Below, in pieces: positions 45,294 through 55,577 of a stretch of DNA of 64,000 nucleotides. Where the stretch lies: positions 1 through 64,000 of the forward strand of contig NZ_FOXK01000004.1 of assembly GCF_900115695.1 (NCBI RefSeq), in the 5' to 3' direction. This stretch comes from Ectopseudomonas toyotomiensis (GTDB taxonomy: Bacteria > Pseudomonadota > Gammaproteobacteria > Pseudomonadales > Pseudomonadaceae). Each line of letters begins with the position of its first letter. Position 1 is the first letter of the stretch. The notes beneath the pieces are model-generated. The model worked only from the letters and a program-made list of their open reading frames with translations, was not told where the DNA came from and made no database searches. Both the position numbers and the translations under genes were made by a program.

Positions 45294-46153
45294 GCATGGG
45301 TTTCGAGGAAGTGCGCCTGAGCCTGCCGCATATCGAGTTGGCGGCTCACCTCTACGGTCCAGAAGATGGTGTGCCGGTTCTGGCGCTGCACGGCTGGTTG
45401 GATAACGCAGCGAGCTTTGCGCGGCTGGCACCGAAACTCGAGGGGTTGCGTATCGTCGCCCTTGATTTTGCCGGTCATGGGCATTCCGAGCATCGCTCGG
45501 CAGGCGCCGGTTACGCGCTGTGGGATTATGCCTTTGACGTGCTGCAGGTCGCCGAGCAGTTTGGTTGGGAGCGTTTCTCCATCCTCGGTCATTCCATGGG
45601 CGCGATCACCGCCGTGTTGCTGGCGGGGGCAATGCCGGAGCGGATCGCGCGCCTGGCCCTGATCGACGGCCTGGTGCCTTACACCGGTGAAGCCGAGCAG
45701 GCGCCGCAGAAGCTGGGTGAAGCCCTGCGCGCCAGGCAGGCGCTGACTGACAAGCGCAAGCCGGTGTACGCCCAGATGGCGCGCGCAGTCGAGGCGCGCA
45801 TGAAAGGCGTGGGCGCGGTCAGCCATGAGGCGGCCGAATTGCTGGCCCAGCGTGGGCTGATGCCGGTGCCGGGCGGCTACACCTGGCGTACCGACAGCCG
45901 CCTGACCCTGCCGTCGCCGCTGCGTCTGAGCTGGGCGCATGCCCAGGCGTTCGTTCGCGCGCTGCAATGTCCGGTCAGTCTGGTGCTGGCGGAGCAGGGC
46001 ATGATGGGGGCGCAGGCGGCCGTGCGGACCTTGCTGCAGGAGCTGCCGTTCGAGGTACACCGTCTGCCCGGTGGACATCACCTGCATCTGGATGATGAAG
46101 CCGGTGCACAGCTCGTAGCGGATTGTTTCAATCCATTCCTGCGCTTGCCTTGA
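45290..46153 (+). CDS. Alpha/beta hydrolase (second of a pair)
   Basis: A 287-residue cytoplasmic hydrolase with ALHGWLDNAASF near the N-terminus, the nucleophile in LGHSMGAITAVLLAG, and the histidine in LPGGHHLHLDDE. The two neighbouring hydrolases share fold but little sequence. The ATGA overlap implies equal dosage, perhaps a two-step hydrolysis. Substrate unknown. Confidence 0.9.
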   Translation: MSMGFEEVRLSLPHIELAAHLYGPEDGVPVLALHGWLDNAASFARLAPKLEGLRIVALDFAGHGHSEHRSAGAGYALWDYAFDVLQVAEQFGWERFSILGHSMGAITAVLLAGAMPERIARLALIDGLVPYTGEAEQAPQKLGEALRARQALTDKRKPVYAQMARAVEARMKGVGAVSHEAAELLAQRGLMPVPGGYTWRTDSRLTLPSPLRLSWAHAQAFVRALQCPVSLVLAEQGMMGAQAAVRTLLQELPFEVHRLPGGHHLHLDDEAGAQLVADCFNPFLRLP

Positions 46154-46280
46154 CTTGCCTGCGGCCGTGGGGAAAGGTGTGGCGGTCTGCCATGGAGGAT
46201 CGCATGATCGACCCGTTAAAAGTCGCCACTCGCTGTACAGCAAGCTCACCCGTCGCGTTTTTTCAGTGGACCGCCACCTT

Positions 46281-47096
46281 ATGAAAGGGGCTGTGCAGTT
46301 TTTTTCTGCGGTGCTTGCCACGGTCTGTAGCGGTGCCGTACTGGCGGCCGATCTGCCTGGCAGTCGCGATCTCGAGGTACTGCCGCGGTTTCCTGCCAGT
46401 CACATCGTCGCGTTCAAGGAAGCGCCCGATGTCGAGCGTATCTATCCGCAAGGCTCCATTCGCCGCATCAGCGGGCGGTTGCGCTATGAGCGGGAGATTC
46501 TCGTGCAGGGCAAGCACAGTGCGGTGACCTACGAGCTGCCACGCACCCACAGCGCCGATCAGGTGTTCACCGCGGCGCGCGAAGCGCTGCTGGAAAAGGA
46601 CGCCGAGCTACTCTACTGGTGCCAGGGCCGTGAGTGTGGTGCGAGTAGCCTGTGGGCCAACTCGGTATTCGGCAATGCCACGCTATATGGCTCTGACGAC
46701 CAGCAGGCCTATGCCTTGTTACGCCTGGCCGAGCCGAATCACGAGAGCCTGCTGGCGCTATACAGCATCACTCGTGGTAATCGCCGTGCTTACCTGCATG
46801 CCGAGCAACTGGATGCCGAAACCCCTCTGGGCGTATTGCTGCCGACGCCGGCGACCTTGCTGCGTCAGTTGCGCGCCGATGGGCAACTGAAACTGCCCGA
46901 TGAAGCCAAGGCCGACAGCGCCTGGGTCGAGGTGCTGGCGCGCAGCCTGAACCTCGACAGCACCCTGCGCGTCAGCCTCGCCGGCAGCCAGGCCGAGGCC
47001 TGGCGCGAGGCGTTGATCGAGCAGCGCGTGCGCGAAGCGCGACTGGAGTTGGGTGAGAGCTCGGATGAAACACTGAGCGTGCGTTTGTTGCGTTAA
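46281..47096 (+). CDS. DUF4892 domain-containing exported protein
   Basis: A 271-residue protein with a signal peptide (MKGAVQFFSAVLATVCSGAVLA). The body has YEREILVQGKHSAVTYELPRTHSA and a cysteine pair in YWCQGRECGASS, and matches DUF4892, a periplasmic or outer-membrane-associated family without known role. The methionine at 46281 begins the signal peptide; the frame is open to 46155 upstream. A terminator follows. Confidence 0.85.
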   Translation: MKGAVQFFSAVLATVCSGAVLAADLPGSRDLEVLPRFPASHIVAFKEAPDVERIYPQGSIRRISGRLRYEREILVQGKHSAVTYELPRTHSADQVFTAAREALLEKDAELLYWCQGRECGASSLWANSVFGNATLYGSDDQQAYALLRLAEPNHESLLALYSITRGNRRAYLHAEQLDAETPLGVLLPTPATLLRQLRADGQLKLPDEAKADSAWVEVLARSLNLDSTLRVSLAGSQAEAWREALIEQRVREARLELGESSDETLSVRLLR

Positions 47097-47118
47097 GCTA
47101 TCGTTGGCAATCGTCTGT

Positions 47119-47150
47119 GACAAAGCGCCCGTAAGGGCGCTTTGTCGTTT
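47119..47150 (+). terminator. Rho-independent terminator
   Basis: GACAAAGCGCCC and GGGCGCTTTGTC form a 12-bp stem on GTAA, ending in GTCGTTTC. It closes the hydrolase-DUF4892 run. Confidence 0.75.
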
Positions 47151-47171
47151 CGTCGAAGGGAGTCTCGCTTG

Positions 47172-48260
47172 ATGGCCACTAATGATCGTCTGCTGGTGCA
47201 GATTCTTCTGCTCGGCCTGCTGGCTGCCAGCCTATGGGTGCTGGCGCCATTCTGGTCGGCGTTGTTCTGGGCCGCCGTGTTGGCCTTTGCCAGTTGGCCG
47301 CTGATGCGTCTGCTGACGCAATTGCTCAGAGGGCGGCTGTCACTGGCGGCCGGTATTCTCACCTGTGGCTGGGTGATCCTGGTGGCGGGGCCGCTGATCT
47401 GGCTGGGCTTCAACCTGGCCGATCACATCAAGGATGCCAATGCGCTGATCAAGGGGCTGCAGGTCGAGGGGTTGCCGCCACCGCCGGCATGGCTGGCAGG
47501 CCTGCCGCTCGTGGGGGAGCGTCTGGCTGCCTTGTGGCTGACCATCGATCAGCAGGGCGCGGCCTTCTTCGCTTCCCTGCGGCCTTATCTCGGTCAGGTC
47601 GGCAACTGGTTGCTGGCACGCAGCGCGCAGCTCGGCGGCGGCATGCTGGAGCTGGGTTTGAGCCTGGTGCTGGTGTTCTTCTTCTACCGCGACGGGCCTC
47701 GCCTGGCAGTGTTCGTTCATGGCCTGCTGGAGCGTCTGATCGGCGAGCGAGCCGACCATTACCTGGAGCTGGTCGCTGGCACCGTGCAGCGGGTGGTCAA
47801 TGGCGTGATCGGCACTGCTGCGGCCCAGGGCCTGCTGGCGCTCATCGGCTTCTGGATCGCTGGCGTGCCGGGAGCGATCGTGCTGGGTATTCTTACCTTC
47901 GTTCTCAGCCTGGTGCCGATGGGACCGCCGCTGGTGTGGATTCCCGCCACTGCCTGGTTGGTATGGCAGGGCGACTACGGTTTTGCCCTGTTCCTCGGCG
48001 TCTGGGGCATGTTCGTCATCAGCGGCGTGGACAACATTCTCAAGCCCTACCTGATCAGCCGTGGCGGCAACCTGCCGCTGGTGGTGGTACTGCTTGGCGT
48101 GTTCGGCGGCTTGCTGGCGTTCGGCTTCATGGGCCTGTTCCTCGGCCCGACTCTGCTGGCGGTGGCCTACAGCCTGCTCAGCGATTGGGTGGCGGACAAG
48201 ACACCACCGGCCGAAGCCGTGGTCGACAAACCATTGCCGGGCGAGGAACCACGCGGCTGA
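47172..48260 (+). CDS. AI-2E/PerM-family transporter
   Basis: A 362-residue inner-membrane permease with about eight helices. LGILTFVLSLVPMGPPLVWIPA and the conserved DNILKPYLISRGGNLPLVVVLLG mark the family, which includes TqsA and Na+/H+ antiporters; substrates vary. AAGGGAG precedes the ATG. The stop abuts the stop of the convergent patatin gene with no gap. Confidence 0.93.
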   Translation: MATNDRLLVQILLLGLLAASLWVLAPFWSALFWAAVLAFASWPLMRLLTQLLRGRLSLAAGILTCGWVILVAGPLIWLGFNLADHIKDANALIKGLQVEGLPPPPAWLAGLPLVGERLAALWLTIDQQGAAFFASLRPYLGQVGNWLLARSAQLGGGMLELGLSLVLVFFFYRDGPRLAVFVHGLLERLIGERADHYLELVAGTVQRVVNGVIGTAAAQGLLALIGFWIAGVPGAIVLGILTFVLSLVPMGPPLVWIPATAWLVWQGDYGFALFLGVWGMFVISGVDNILKPYLISRGGNLPLVVVLLGVFGGLLAFGFMGLFLGPTLLAVAYSLLSDWVADKTPPAEAVVDKPLPGEEPRG

Positions 48261-49271
48261 TCAGCCGCGTTCGCTTTCATACTTGTCGAGGGTGTCGCGA
48301 GCGATCTGCCGACCCAGCATGATCAGCTCCGGCGCCTTGTAGAACTCGAAGAAGCGGCAGGCGCGCTTGGGTACGTTGATCAGGATGTCCGGTGGGTAGC
48401 CGGCGATCTTGTATTGCGCCAGCGAAGTCTGCATCACCTCGAAGCTCTGGTTGACCAGCTCCAGCAATGACGCCGGCCCGCTGAATTCGGCTACCCGCGA
48501 GCCGCTGGCGGATTTCGGCGCAGGTTCATCATCTTCTTTGCGGCTAGGCGCCGCGGCCGGGCCGATGTCATCGGCGAGCCGCTGCTGCTCGGCGAGCAAC
48601 AGGGTTTCGTCCTCGCTCTTGCGGCGAAAACTGGGCAGACGCGAGCCGAGTGACGTCATCAACTGGTCGATGCGCCCCTTGAGGGCCGCGGGTCGTTCGA
48701 TCACCGGCAACTGGTAGTGATTCTGGTTGGTGGCGTTGAGGTTGACCGCGATGATCAGGTCGCAGTGGCTGGAGACCACCGGGACGATTGGCAGCGGGTT
48801 GAGCAGGCCACCGTCGACCAGCATGCGCTTGCCTTGGATGACCGGCGTGAACAGGCTGGGAATCGCTGCCGAAGCGCGCATCGCCTGGTGCAGGCAGCCT
48901 TCCTGGAACCAGATTTCCTGCTGGTTGGTCAGGTCGGTGGCGACGGCGGTGAAAGGGATGGCGAGGTTTTCGATGTCCACCTCGCCAACGATCTCCTGAA
49001 TGCGCCCGAATACCCGTTCACCGCGAATGGCGCCGAGGCGGAAGCTGACGTCGAGCAGGCGCAATACATCGAGATAATCCAGGCTTTCCGTCCATTCACG
49101 GTATTCGCGCAGCTTGCCGGCAGCGAAAATACCGCCTACCACCGCGCCCATCGAGCAGCCGGCGATGCAGCCGATTTCGTAACCGCGCTCCTGCAACTCC
49201 TCGATCACACCGATGTGCGCATAGCCGCGCGCACCTCCCGAGCCCAGTACCAGCGCCACTTTCTTGCTCAT
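48261..49271 (-). CDS. Patatin-like phospholipase (RssA-like)
   Basis: A 336-residue patatin. The oxyanion loop is LGSGGARGYAHIGV, the nucleophile serine is in GCSMGA, and the catalytic Asp in LVDGGLLNPLP. The C-terminal 130 residues are longer than in RssA and contain a charged linker (RRKSEDETLLLAEQQ, then DDEPAPKSAS). It has no signal peptide and is thus an internal lipid acyl hydrolase, target unknown. It is divergent from selD. Confidence 0.93.
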   Translation of the reverse strand: MSKKVALVLGSGGARGYAHIGVIEELQERGYEIGCIAGCSMGAVVGGIFAAGKLREYREWTESLDYLDVLRLLDVSFRLGAIRGERVFGRIQEIVGEVDIENLAIPFTAVATDLTNQQEIWFQEGCLHQAMRASAAIPSLFTPVIQGKRMLVDGGLLNPLPIVPVVSSHCDLIIAVNLNATNQNHYQLPVIERPAALKGRIDQLMTSLGSRLPSFRRKSEDETLLLAEQQRLADDIGPAAAPSRKEDDEPAPKSASGSRVAEFSGPASLLELVNQSFEVMQTSLAQYKIAGYPPDILINVPKRACRFFEFYKAPELIMLGRQIARDTLDKYESERG

Positions 49272-49376
49272 TGACCGATTCCCCCTGTGAAGCTCCGACC
49301 TTACTCGCGCTAGAGGGCTGAGCCAAGGCAGTCTTTGCTAGAATCCGCCGCCAGTTATCGCGGTGAGAGAAAAACC

Positions 49377-50411
49377 ATGAGCGAACCCATTCGTTTGACC
49401 CAGTACAGCCACGGCGCCGGCTGCGGCTGCAAGATTTCGCCGAAGGTGCTTGAGGTGATTCTCGCTGGCAGCGGCGCGCAGAATCTCGATCCCAGACTCT
49501 GGGTGGGCAATGCCTCGCGCGATGATGCGGCGGTATACGCCATCGACGAAGAGCGTGGCGTGGTCTCTACGACCGACTTCTTCATGCCGATCGTCGACGA
49601 TCCCTACGACTTCGGCCGTATCGCCGCGACCAATGCGATCAGCGACATCTACGCCATGGGCGGTGAACCGCTGATGGCCATCGCCATCCTCGGCTGGCCG
49701 GTCAACGTGCTGGCCCCGGAAGTGGCGCGCGAAGTGATCCGCGGTGGCCGCGCCGTGTGTGATGAAGCCGGCATCCCGCTGGCGGGCGGTCACTCGATCG
49801 ATGCGCCGGAACCGATTTTCGGCCTGGCCGTGACCGGCCTGGTGAGCAAGGCCAACATGAAGCGCAACGATACCGCCACGGCTGGTTGCAAGCTGTACCT
49901 GACCAAGCCCCTGGGCATCGGTATCCTCACCACGGCGGAGAAGAAGACCAAGCTGCGCGATGCGGACGTTGGCCTGGCGCGTGACTGGATGTGCACCCTG
50001 AACAAGCCCGGCAGCCGCTTTGGCAAGCTCGCCGGCGTGCGCGCGATGACCGACGTCACCGGCTTCGGCCTGCTTGGCCACCTGGTGGAAATGGCCGATG
50101 GCAGTGGCCTGAGTGCCCGTGTCGAGTTCGCCCGAGTGCCGCGTCTGGAGAGTGTCGAACACTATCTGGAGCAGGGCTGCATACCCGGTGGCACCTTGCG
50201 CAATTTCGACAGTTACGGCGACAAGATCGCGCCGCTGCCTGAGCTGGCCAAGCTGCTGCTGTGTGACCCGCAGACCAGCGGTGGCTTGCTGATTGCCGTG
50301 GCGCCGGAGGGCGAGGCCGAGTTCCTTGCCGTGGCCGCCGAGCTGGGGCTGGATCTGACGGCCATCGGTGAGATGGTCGAGCGACAGCGTTACGCGGTCG
50401 AGGTGTTCTGA
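49377..50411 (+). CDS. selD: Selenide, water dikinase
   Basis: SelD makes selenophosphate from selenide and ATP. The 344-residue product has the active-site segment [15 protein letters not shown], with cysteine rather than selenocysteine, and GGHSID, NKPGS and GFGLLGH. The ATG at 49377 lies in GTGAGAGAAAAACC. It overlaps by one base (TGATG) the tRNA selenouridine synthase gene, which uses its product. No selA or selB is in the window. Confidence 0.98.
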   Translation: MSEPIRLTQYSHGAGCGCKISPKVLEVILAGSGAQNLDPRLWVGNASRDDAAVYAIDEERGVVSTTDFFMPIVDDPYDFGRIAATNAISDIYAMGGEPLMAIAILGWPVNVLAPEVAREVIRGGRAVCDEAGIPLAGGHSIDAPEPIFGLAVTGLVSKANMKRNDTATAGCKLYLTKPLGIGILTTAEKKTKLRDADVGLARDWMCTLNKPGSRFGKLAGVRAMTDVTGFGLLGHLVEMADGSGLSARVEFARVPRLESVEHYLEQGCIPGGTLRNFDSYGDKIAPLPELAKLLLCDPQTSGGLLIAVAPEGEAEFLAVAAELGLDLTAIGEMVERQRYAVEVF

Positions 50412-51511
50412 TGCGTGACAACTGCACCGACTACCGCGATCTGTTCCTGCATGACCGGGCGATGATGGATACCCGTGCGCCGGTCGAATTCCACAAAGGC
50501 TCCTTTCCCGGCGTGATCAATTTGCCGCTGATGACCGACATCGAGCGGCAAAAGGTTGGCACCTGCTACAAGCAGCAAGGCCAGCAGCCTGCAATCGAGC
50601 TGGGCCATCAACTGGTCAGCGGCCAGACCAAGGCCGAGCGCATCGAGGCTTGGGCCGCCTTTGCCAAGGCCAACCCTGACGGTTACCTGTACTGCTTTCG
50701 CGGTGGCCTGCGCTCGCAGATCGTCCAGCAATGGCTGAAAAGCGAGGCGGGCATCGACTATCCGCGCGTGGTTGGTGGCTACAAGGCCATGCGCACCTTC
50801 CTGTTGCAGACCACCGAAGAGGCCGTGCAAGCGTGCGATTTCGTGCTGGTGGGCGGGATGACCGGCACCGGCAAGACCGAGGTGATCAGCCAGCTGAACA
50901 ACAGCCTGGACCTGGAAGCGCACGCCAATCACCGAGGCTCCAGCTTCGGCAAGCGCGCCACTGGCCAACCCGAGCAGATCGATTTCGAGAATGCTCTGGC
51001 CATCGATATGCTCAAGCGCCGTGCCGCGGGACAGCAGCAGTTCGTGCTGGAAGATGAGGCGCGTCTGATCGGCCGCTGCTCCTTGCCATTACCGCTGTAT
51101 CAGGCGATGCAGCACCACCCGCTGGTGTGGCTGGAGGACAGTGTGGCCAACCGTGTGGAGCGGATTCTGCAGGCCTACGTGGTCGAGTTGTGTGCCGAGT
51201 TCGTTGCAGCCCAGGGTGCCGAGGCAGGCTTCACCGCCTTCGCCGCGCGCTTGCGTGAGAGCCTGGCCAATATCACTCGTCGCCTGGGTGGCGAGCGGTA
51301 CCAGCGCCTGGCTGCGATCATGGAGCAAGCGCTGCAGGAGCAGCAGGTCGATGGCCGGGTAGATACGCACCGCGGCTGGATCGAGGCTTTGCTGGTCGAG
51401 TACTACGATCCTATGTACGTGTTCCAGCGCGAGAGCAAATCCGGGCGGATTGAATTCGCCGGGGAGCAGCAGGCTGTGGTGGAATACCTGCGTAAGCGAA
51501 ACGGCGGGTGA
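50411..51511 (+). CDS. mnmH: tRNA 2-selenouridine synthase
   Basis: MnmH (SelU, YbbB) replaces sulphur by selenium in 2-thiouridine at tRNA position 34, by way of geranyl-thiouridine. The 366-residue product has a rhodanese domain first, with the active cysteine in [10 protein letters not shown], then a P-loop domain [11 protein letters not shown]. It is coupled to selD by a one-base overlap; the two together make a selenium tRNA-modification unit. Confidence 0.97.
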   Translation: MRDNCTDYRDLFLHDRAMMDTRAPVEFHKGSFPGVINLPLMTDIERQKVGTCYKQQGQQPAIELGHQLVSGQTKAERIEAWAAFAKANPDGYLYCFRGGLRSQIVQQWLKSEAGIDYPRVVGGYKAMRTFLLQTTEEAVQACDFVLVGGMTGTGKTEVISQLNNSLDLEAHANHRGSSFGKRATGQPEQIDFENALAIDMLKRRAAGQQQFVLEDEARLIGRCSLPLPLYQAMQHHPLVWLEDSVANRVERILQAYVVELCAEFVAAQGAEAGFTAFAARLRESLANITRRLGGERYQRLAAIMEQALQEQQVDGRVDTHRGWIEALLVEYYDPMYVFQRESKSGRIEFAGEQQAVVEYLRKRNGG

Positions 51512-51586
51512 GGTGGCACTTTCCTTCTGCCGTAGCGTCATAGACTGGGCCAACCCGTAGTCATATCCGTTCGAGGAGTGTGGTCG

Positions 51587-51865
51587 ATGAAACACTGGAT
51601 CTGTTTACCGCTGCTTGCGGTGGTGCTCACCGGCTGCGCCGGCAAGACCGTCTACCGTGAGACCTGTGCCAATCAACTGGATGCCGCCTGGAAAGAGCTG
51701 AGCATTGCCGAGGCCGAGGGTTTCGCTGGTACGGTGAGCTATTCCAAGGCGCTTTCGCTGCTTACCGCTGCCAAGACCCAGCAGCAGTTCGAAGCCTACG
51801 AAGGCTGCACCAGCAAGGCCGAGCGTGCGCGCTTTTACATCCGCGAATCGCGAGCGGGGCGTTGA
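51587..51865 (+). CDS. Small lipoprotein of unknown function
   Basis: A 92-residue predicted lipoprotein with lipobox LTGC and strong GAGGAG upstream. The mature part has cysteines in RETCANQLD and EGCTSKAE and looks helical. An in-frame GTG three codons earlier is less likely as start. Its stop shares one base with the following ATG, so the two genes are coupled. Confidence 0.8.
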   Translation: MKHWICLPLLAVVLTGCAGKTVYRETCANQLDAAWKELSIAEAEGFAGTVSYSKALSLLTAAKTQQQFEAYEGCTSKAERARFYIRESRAGR

Positions 51866-52470
51866 TGCAGCTCGATTTCTCCGATCTGAGCCCGCTCGAG
51901 GCTTATCGCTGGCTGGCTTCCACTGTCACGCCGCGGCCTATCGCCTGGGTCTCGACCCGTTCCGCCGAGGGCGTGGCCAATCTGGCGCCGTTCAGCTTCT
52001 TTCAGGTGATCAGTGACAACCCGCCGACCTTGCTGGTCAACGTCAATACCCGCGACGATGGCAGCCTCAAGGACAGCCTGCGCAATGCCCAGGCCAGCGG
52101 CGAGCTGGCGATCCAACTGGTCAGCTTCGCCCAGGCCGAAGCGATGAACGCCAGCGCCGCGATCCTGCCTCATGAGGTCAGCGAGTTCGCTCACTGTGGC
52201 ATCGCCAGCCAGCCGTGCGAGCGCATCGATGTGCCGCGTGTCGTCGGCGCACCGGTGACCTTCGAATGCCGTGTGGCGCAAATCCAGCCCTATCCGGCGC
52301 AACGGCCCAACTGCCATCTGATCTTCGCCGAGGTGCTGTTGGCGCATATCGATGACGCAGTGCTCAACGAGCAGGGGCGCATCGACCCGCTCAAACTCGA
52401 TCTGGTGGGTCGCCTCGGTGGTAGCGCTTATTGCCGCACACGGGATCTTTTCCAGATGCAGCGGCCCTGA
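51865..52470 (+). CDS. Flavin reductase-like FMN-binding protein
   Basis: A 201-residue protein of the flavin_reduct/DUF447-like fold. STVTPRPIAWVSTRSAEG, VANLAPFSFFQVISDNPP and the later RLGGSAYCRTRDLFQM are typical of the FMN-binding family often annotated flavin reductase. Cytoplasmic. Whether it has reductase activity is not shown by sequence. Confidence 0.9.
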   Translation: MQLDFSDLSPLEAYRWLASTVTPRPIAWVSTRSAEGVANLAPFSFFQVISDNPPTLLVNVNTRDDGSLKDSLRNAQASGELAIQLVSFAQAEAMNASAAILPHEVSEFAHCGIASQPCERIDVPRVVGAPVTFECRVAQIQPYPAQRPNCHLIFAEVLLAHIDDAVLNEQGRIDPLKLDLVGRLGGSAYCRTRDLFQMQRP

Positions 52471-52596
52471 ACCCGTTCTGAAAACGACGTCCAGTTAACT
52501 CTCCCGGCCATCTTGCTGTCTGCTGGCTTGTCGCCAGTAGTGCTGCGCTCCTATGTTCCAGATTTCGGGGCTAGCTGCGGTAGGCAGGGGGATGTC

Positions 52597-54564
52597 ATGG
52601 GTGGCTCATTGAGCAAGCGGCTGGCCAGTCTGAGCACGACCAGCAAGTTGATGACGGGTTTTGCTCTGGTATTGATGCTGACCGCTCTGGTGGCTGTTAC
52701 CGGTTTGCTGGCGTTGCGTGAAGTCAGTGCTGGCGCCGAGCTGCAGCAACGCATGAACGCACTTGGCGAGCAGGTGCTGCGCATGCGCCAGAGCGAGCAG
52801 GCGTTCGCGCTGAGTGGCGGCACTCAGCACGCCGAGCGTCTGGCCGAACAGGCCGAGGCGATTCTGCAGGCCGGGCAGGCCCTGCAAGGTGAGCTTGATA
52901 GCGGCACGGCCGCGATTCTGGCACAGGTCGAGCCCGCACTGGCCGACTACCGCAGCGCTTTTGCCCGCTACGTTGAACTCACCGACAACATGCAGCTGTC
53001 CCTGCAAGCCGCCGACTGGCTGGTGGTCAGTGCGGCCAACAGCCTGGATCTGCTGCAGGAAGGGCTGGCCGAAGATGGCGTCGACCTACTCAAGAGCTCC
53101 CAAGGCGAGCAGGGCGGTGATTCGGTCCTGCAGGCCGGCAAGGTCGGCAAGATTCATCAATTACTCTTGCAGGCGTTGGATCAGGCACGCCAGCGCCTGG
53201 AAGCCAGCCGGCGCAGCGACAGCAGTGAGCAGGCGGAAATTGCCCAGGCCGGCGAGGCGCAAGCCCTGGCTGCCGAGTTGCGCGATGCGCTGGACGACCC
53301 CGGTTATGCTGCGGTGCTCGGCGAGGTGGTGGTCAACGTCGACTCCTTCAACGAGCGTCTGAAGGAATACGCCACCCAGTTGCAGCAACAGAAACAGGTT
53401 TACGGCCAACTGGTCGCTCAGGTTGAGCACCTGCTGCTGCAGGTCGAGCTGGCTCTGGATACGCAACGTCAGGTCATGCGCGCCGAGCGCCAGGCCAGCA
53501 GCGGTCTGATCATCGTGGCAGCGGCCCTGGCGCTGCTGTTCGGGCTTGGCGCGGCGATCATGATCAGTCTGGCCATCGTGCGTCCGCTCAAGCGGGTGAT
53601 CGGCCTCGCCGAATCCATTGCCAGTGGCGACCTCAGCGTACGTATCGAACAGCATCGGCGCGATGAGATCGGTCAACTGCTGGCTGCCATGCAAGGCATG
53701 TCCGCCAACCTGAGGAATATGGTTGGCCGCCTGCAGGGCGGTGTGGCACAGATTTCCAGTTCCGCCCAGAGCCTTTCGACAACCGCCGAGCAGACGCGCC
53801 AGGGCGTCAATGGCCAGAAGCTGGAGACCGATCAGGTCGCCACCGCCATGAGCCAGATGACGGCCACGGTGTATGAGGTGGCGCGCAATGCCGAGGCGGC
53901 AGCGGCTTCCACCGAACGGGCTGACCAGCGCGTCGGTGCGGGCAGTCAAGTGGTGCGTCAGACCCTGCAGCGCATCGAGCAATTGGCCCGCGCCATGGAC
54001 GCCACTACCGAGAGCATTCAACGCCTGAGTCAGGACACTCAGCGCATCGATGCAGTGCTCGACGTGATCAAGAGCGTGGCCGAGCAGACCAATCTGCTGG
54101 CGCTCAACGCAGCCATCGAAGCGGCGCGCGCGGGAGAACAGGGGCGTGGTTTTGCGGTGGTCGCCGATGAGGTACGGGCACTGGCAAAACGCACTCAGCA
54201 ATCCACCGCGGAAATCGAGTCGCTGATTGCGGCTTTGCGCGAGGGCAGCCGCCGCGCGGTGACGGACATGGAGCAGAGCGCCGGTCTGGTGAACCTGACG
54301 GTGGGCGACGCCAACCAGACCGAAGGCGCCTTGGCGGCGATTGCCGAGGCGGTGGGCCTTATCTCGGAGATGAACCAGCAGATCGCTGCAGCGGCCGAGC
54401 AGCAGACCGCCGTGGCCGAAGAAATCAACCGTAGCGTCACCTCGATCCGCGATATTGCCGATCAGTCAGCCACGGCCATGGACGAAACCGCCGCGTCGAG
54501 TATCCAGCTGGCTGAGCTGGGGCGTGAGCTGCAGGGCATGGCAGGGCACTTTCGCCTGACTTAG
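52597..54564 (+). CDS. Methyl-accepting chemotaxis protein with long periplasmic helical domain
   Basis: A 655-residue transmembrane receptor. TM1 is about 18-40, the periplasmic part is about 260 residues and all-helical, so an HBM-type (helical bimodular) domain as in McpS or TorS is likely; TM2 is about 306-328, followed by HAMP and a signalling domain with [22 protein letters not shown] receptors bind organic acids such as TCA intermediates; the ligand here is unknown. AGGGGGATGTC precedes the ATG. The start could not be further upstream because the next codons are not MCP-like. Confidence 0.92.
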   Translation: MGGSLSKRLASLSTTSKLMTGFALVLMLTALVAVTGLLALREVSAGAELQQRMNALGEQVLRMRQSEQAFALSGGTQHAERLAEQAEAILQAGQALQGELDSGTAAILAQVEPALADYRSAFARYVELTDNMQLSLQAADWLVVSAANSLDLLQEGLAEDGVDLLKSSQGEQGGDSVLQAGKVGKIHQLLLQALDQARQRLEASRRSDSSEQAEIAQAGEAQALAAELRDALDDPGYAAVLGEVVVNVDSFNERLKEYATQLQQQKQVYGQLVAQVEHLLLQVELALDTQRQVMRAERQASSGLIIVAAALALLFGLGAAIMISLAIVRPLKRVIGLAESIASGDLSVRIEQHRRDEIGQLLAAMQGMSANLRNMVGRLQGGVAQISSSAQSLSTTAEQTRQGVNGQKLETDQVATAMSQMTATVYEVARNAEAAAASTERADQRVGAGSQVVRQTLQRIEQLARAMDATTESIQRLSQDTQRIDAVLDVIKSVAEQTNLLALNAAIEAARAGEQGRGFAVVADEVRALAKRTQQSTAEIESLIAALREGSRRAVTDMEQSAGLVNLTVGDANQTEGALAAIAEAVGLISEMNQQIAAAAEQQTAVAEEINRSVTSIRDIADQSATAMDETAASSIQLAELGRELQGMAGHFRLT

Positions 54565-54596
54565 CGTCTGCCCTCACAGTTTCGTGAGCAAACTTT

Positions 54597-54610
54597 GCAT
54601 AGCGCTATGC
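54597..54610 (+). promoter_or_regulatory. Perfect 14-bp palindrome before the MoxR operon
   Basis: GCATAGCGCTATGC is self-complementary and lies 49 bases before the moxR-type start codon, where a promoter is expected. It could be an operator. No consensus -10 is clear, and nothing identifies a regulator. Confidence 0.35.
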
Positions 54611-54659
54611 CACGCGCTGGCGCCCCAGTAGCATCGACGTTCTGCATAAGGAGCGAACG

Positions 54660-55577
54660 ATGCGAACCAAACTGGATACCTGTCTCGACTCGGTCAATCA
54701 GGTACTGCTGGGCAAAGAGGCGCAGGTGCGCCTGGCACTGACCTGCCTGCTGGCGCGTGGTCACCTGTTGATCGAAGACCTGCCGGGCATGGGCAAGACG
54801 ACCCTCAGCCATGCCTTGGCGCGTGTGCTGGGGCTGAGCTTCCAGCGCATCCAGTTCACCTCCGATCTGCTGCCGGGCGACATTCTTGGCACCTCGGTGT
54901 TCGACAAGGACAGTGGGCAGTTCGTCTTTCATCCGGGGCCGATCTTCGCCGAGCTGGTACTGGCCGATGAAATCAACCGCGCCACGCCGAAGAGTCAGAG
55001 CGCGCTGCTCGAAGCCATGGAAGAGGGGCAGGTGACCATCGAGGGTGCGACCCGGCCGCTGCCTGAGCCATTCTTCGTCATCGCCACGCAGAACCCGGTC
55101 AGCAGTGGCGGCACCTTCGCCTTGCCCGAATCCCAGCTCGATCGTTTTCTCATGCGCCTGTCGCTCGGCTATCCGGCGCAAGCGGCGGAACGAGCGTTGT
55201 TGCTGGGCGATGCCCGGCGCGATCTGTTGCCGCGCATGGAATCCGTTTTCGACCATGCCGAACTGGCCCGCCTGCAGGCGCAAGTGCCCAAGGTGCGTGC
55301 CAGCGACGCGCTGATCGACTATGTGCTGCGCCTGGTCGAGGCGACGCGCAGCCAGCCGCAGTTCGCCTGGGGGCTGTCGCCGCGTGCCAGTCTGGCATTG
55401 CTGGCCGCTGCACGGGCCTGGGCCTTGCTGGCCGAGCGTGATTACGTCATTCCCGAAGACGTGCAGGCGGTGCTGCCGTCGGTGGTGGGGCATCGCCTGC
55501 GCGAGCGCGCCGACCCCACCGGTCACGGTGGCGGCAGTCTGGTGCAATGGCTGCTGCGCGAAGTGCCGGCGCTCTGA
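54660..55577 (+). CDS. MoxR-family AAA+ ATPase
   Basis: A 305-residue AAA+ chaperone-like ATPase. Walker A is DLPGMGKTTLSHA, Walker B is ELVLADEINRATP, sensor 1 is IATQNPV. MoxR proteins act with DUF58/VWA partners on assembly of other proteins. It heads the three-gene set MoxR, DUF58, transglutaminase, with overlaps of one and four bases. AAGGAG is present. Confidence 0.95.
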   Translation: MRTKLDTCLDSVNQVLLGKEAQVRLALTCLLARGHLLIEDLPGMGKTTLSHALARVLGLSFQRIQFTSDLLPGDILGTSVFDKDSGQFVFHPGPIFAELVLADEINRATPKSQSALLEAMEEGQVTIEGATRPLPEPFFVIATQNPVSSGGTFALPESQLDRFLMRLSLGYPAQAAERALLLGDARRDLLPRMESVFDHAELARLQAQVPKVRASDALIDYVLRLVEATRSQPQFAWGLSPRASLALLAAARAWALLAERDYVIPEDVQAVLPSVVGHRLRERADPTGHGGGSLVQWLLREVPAL

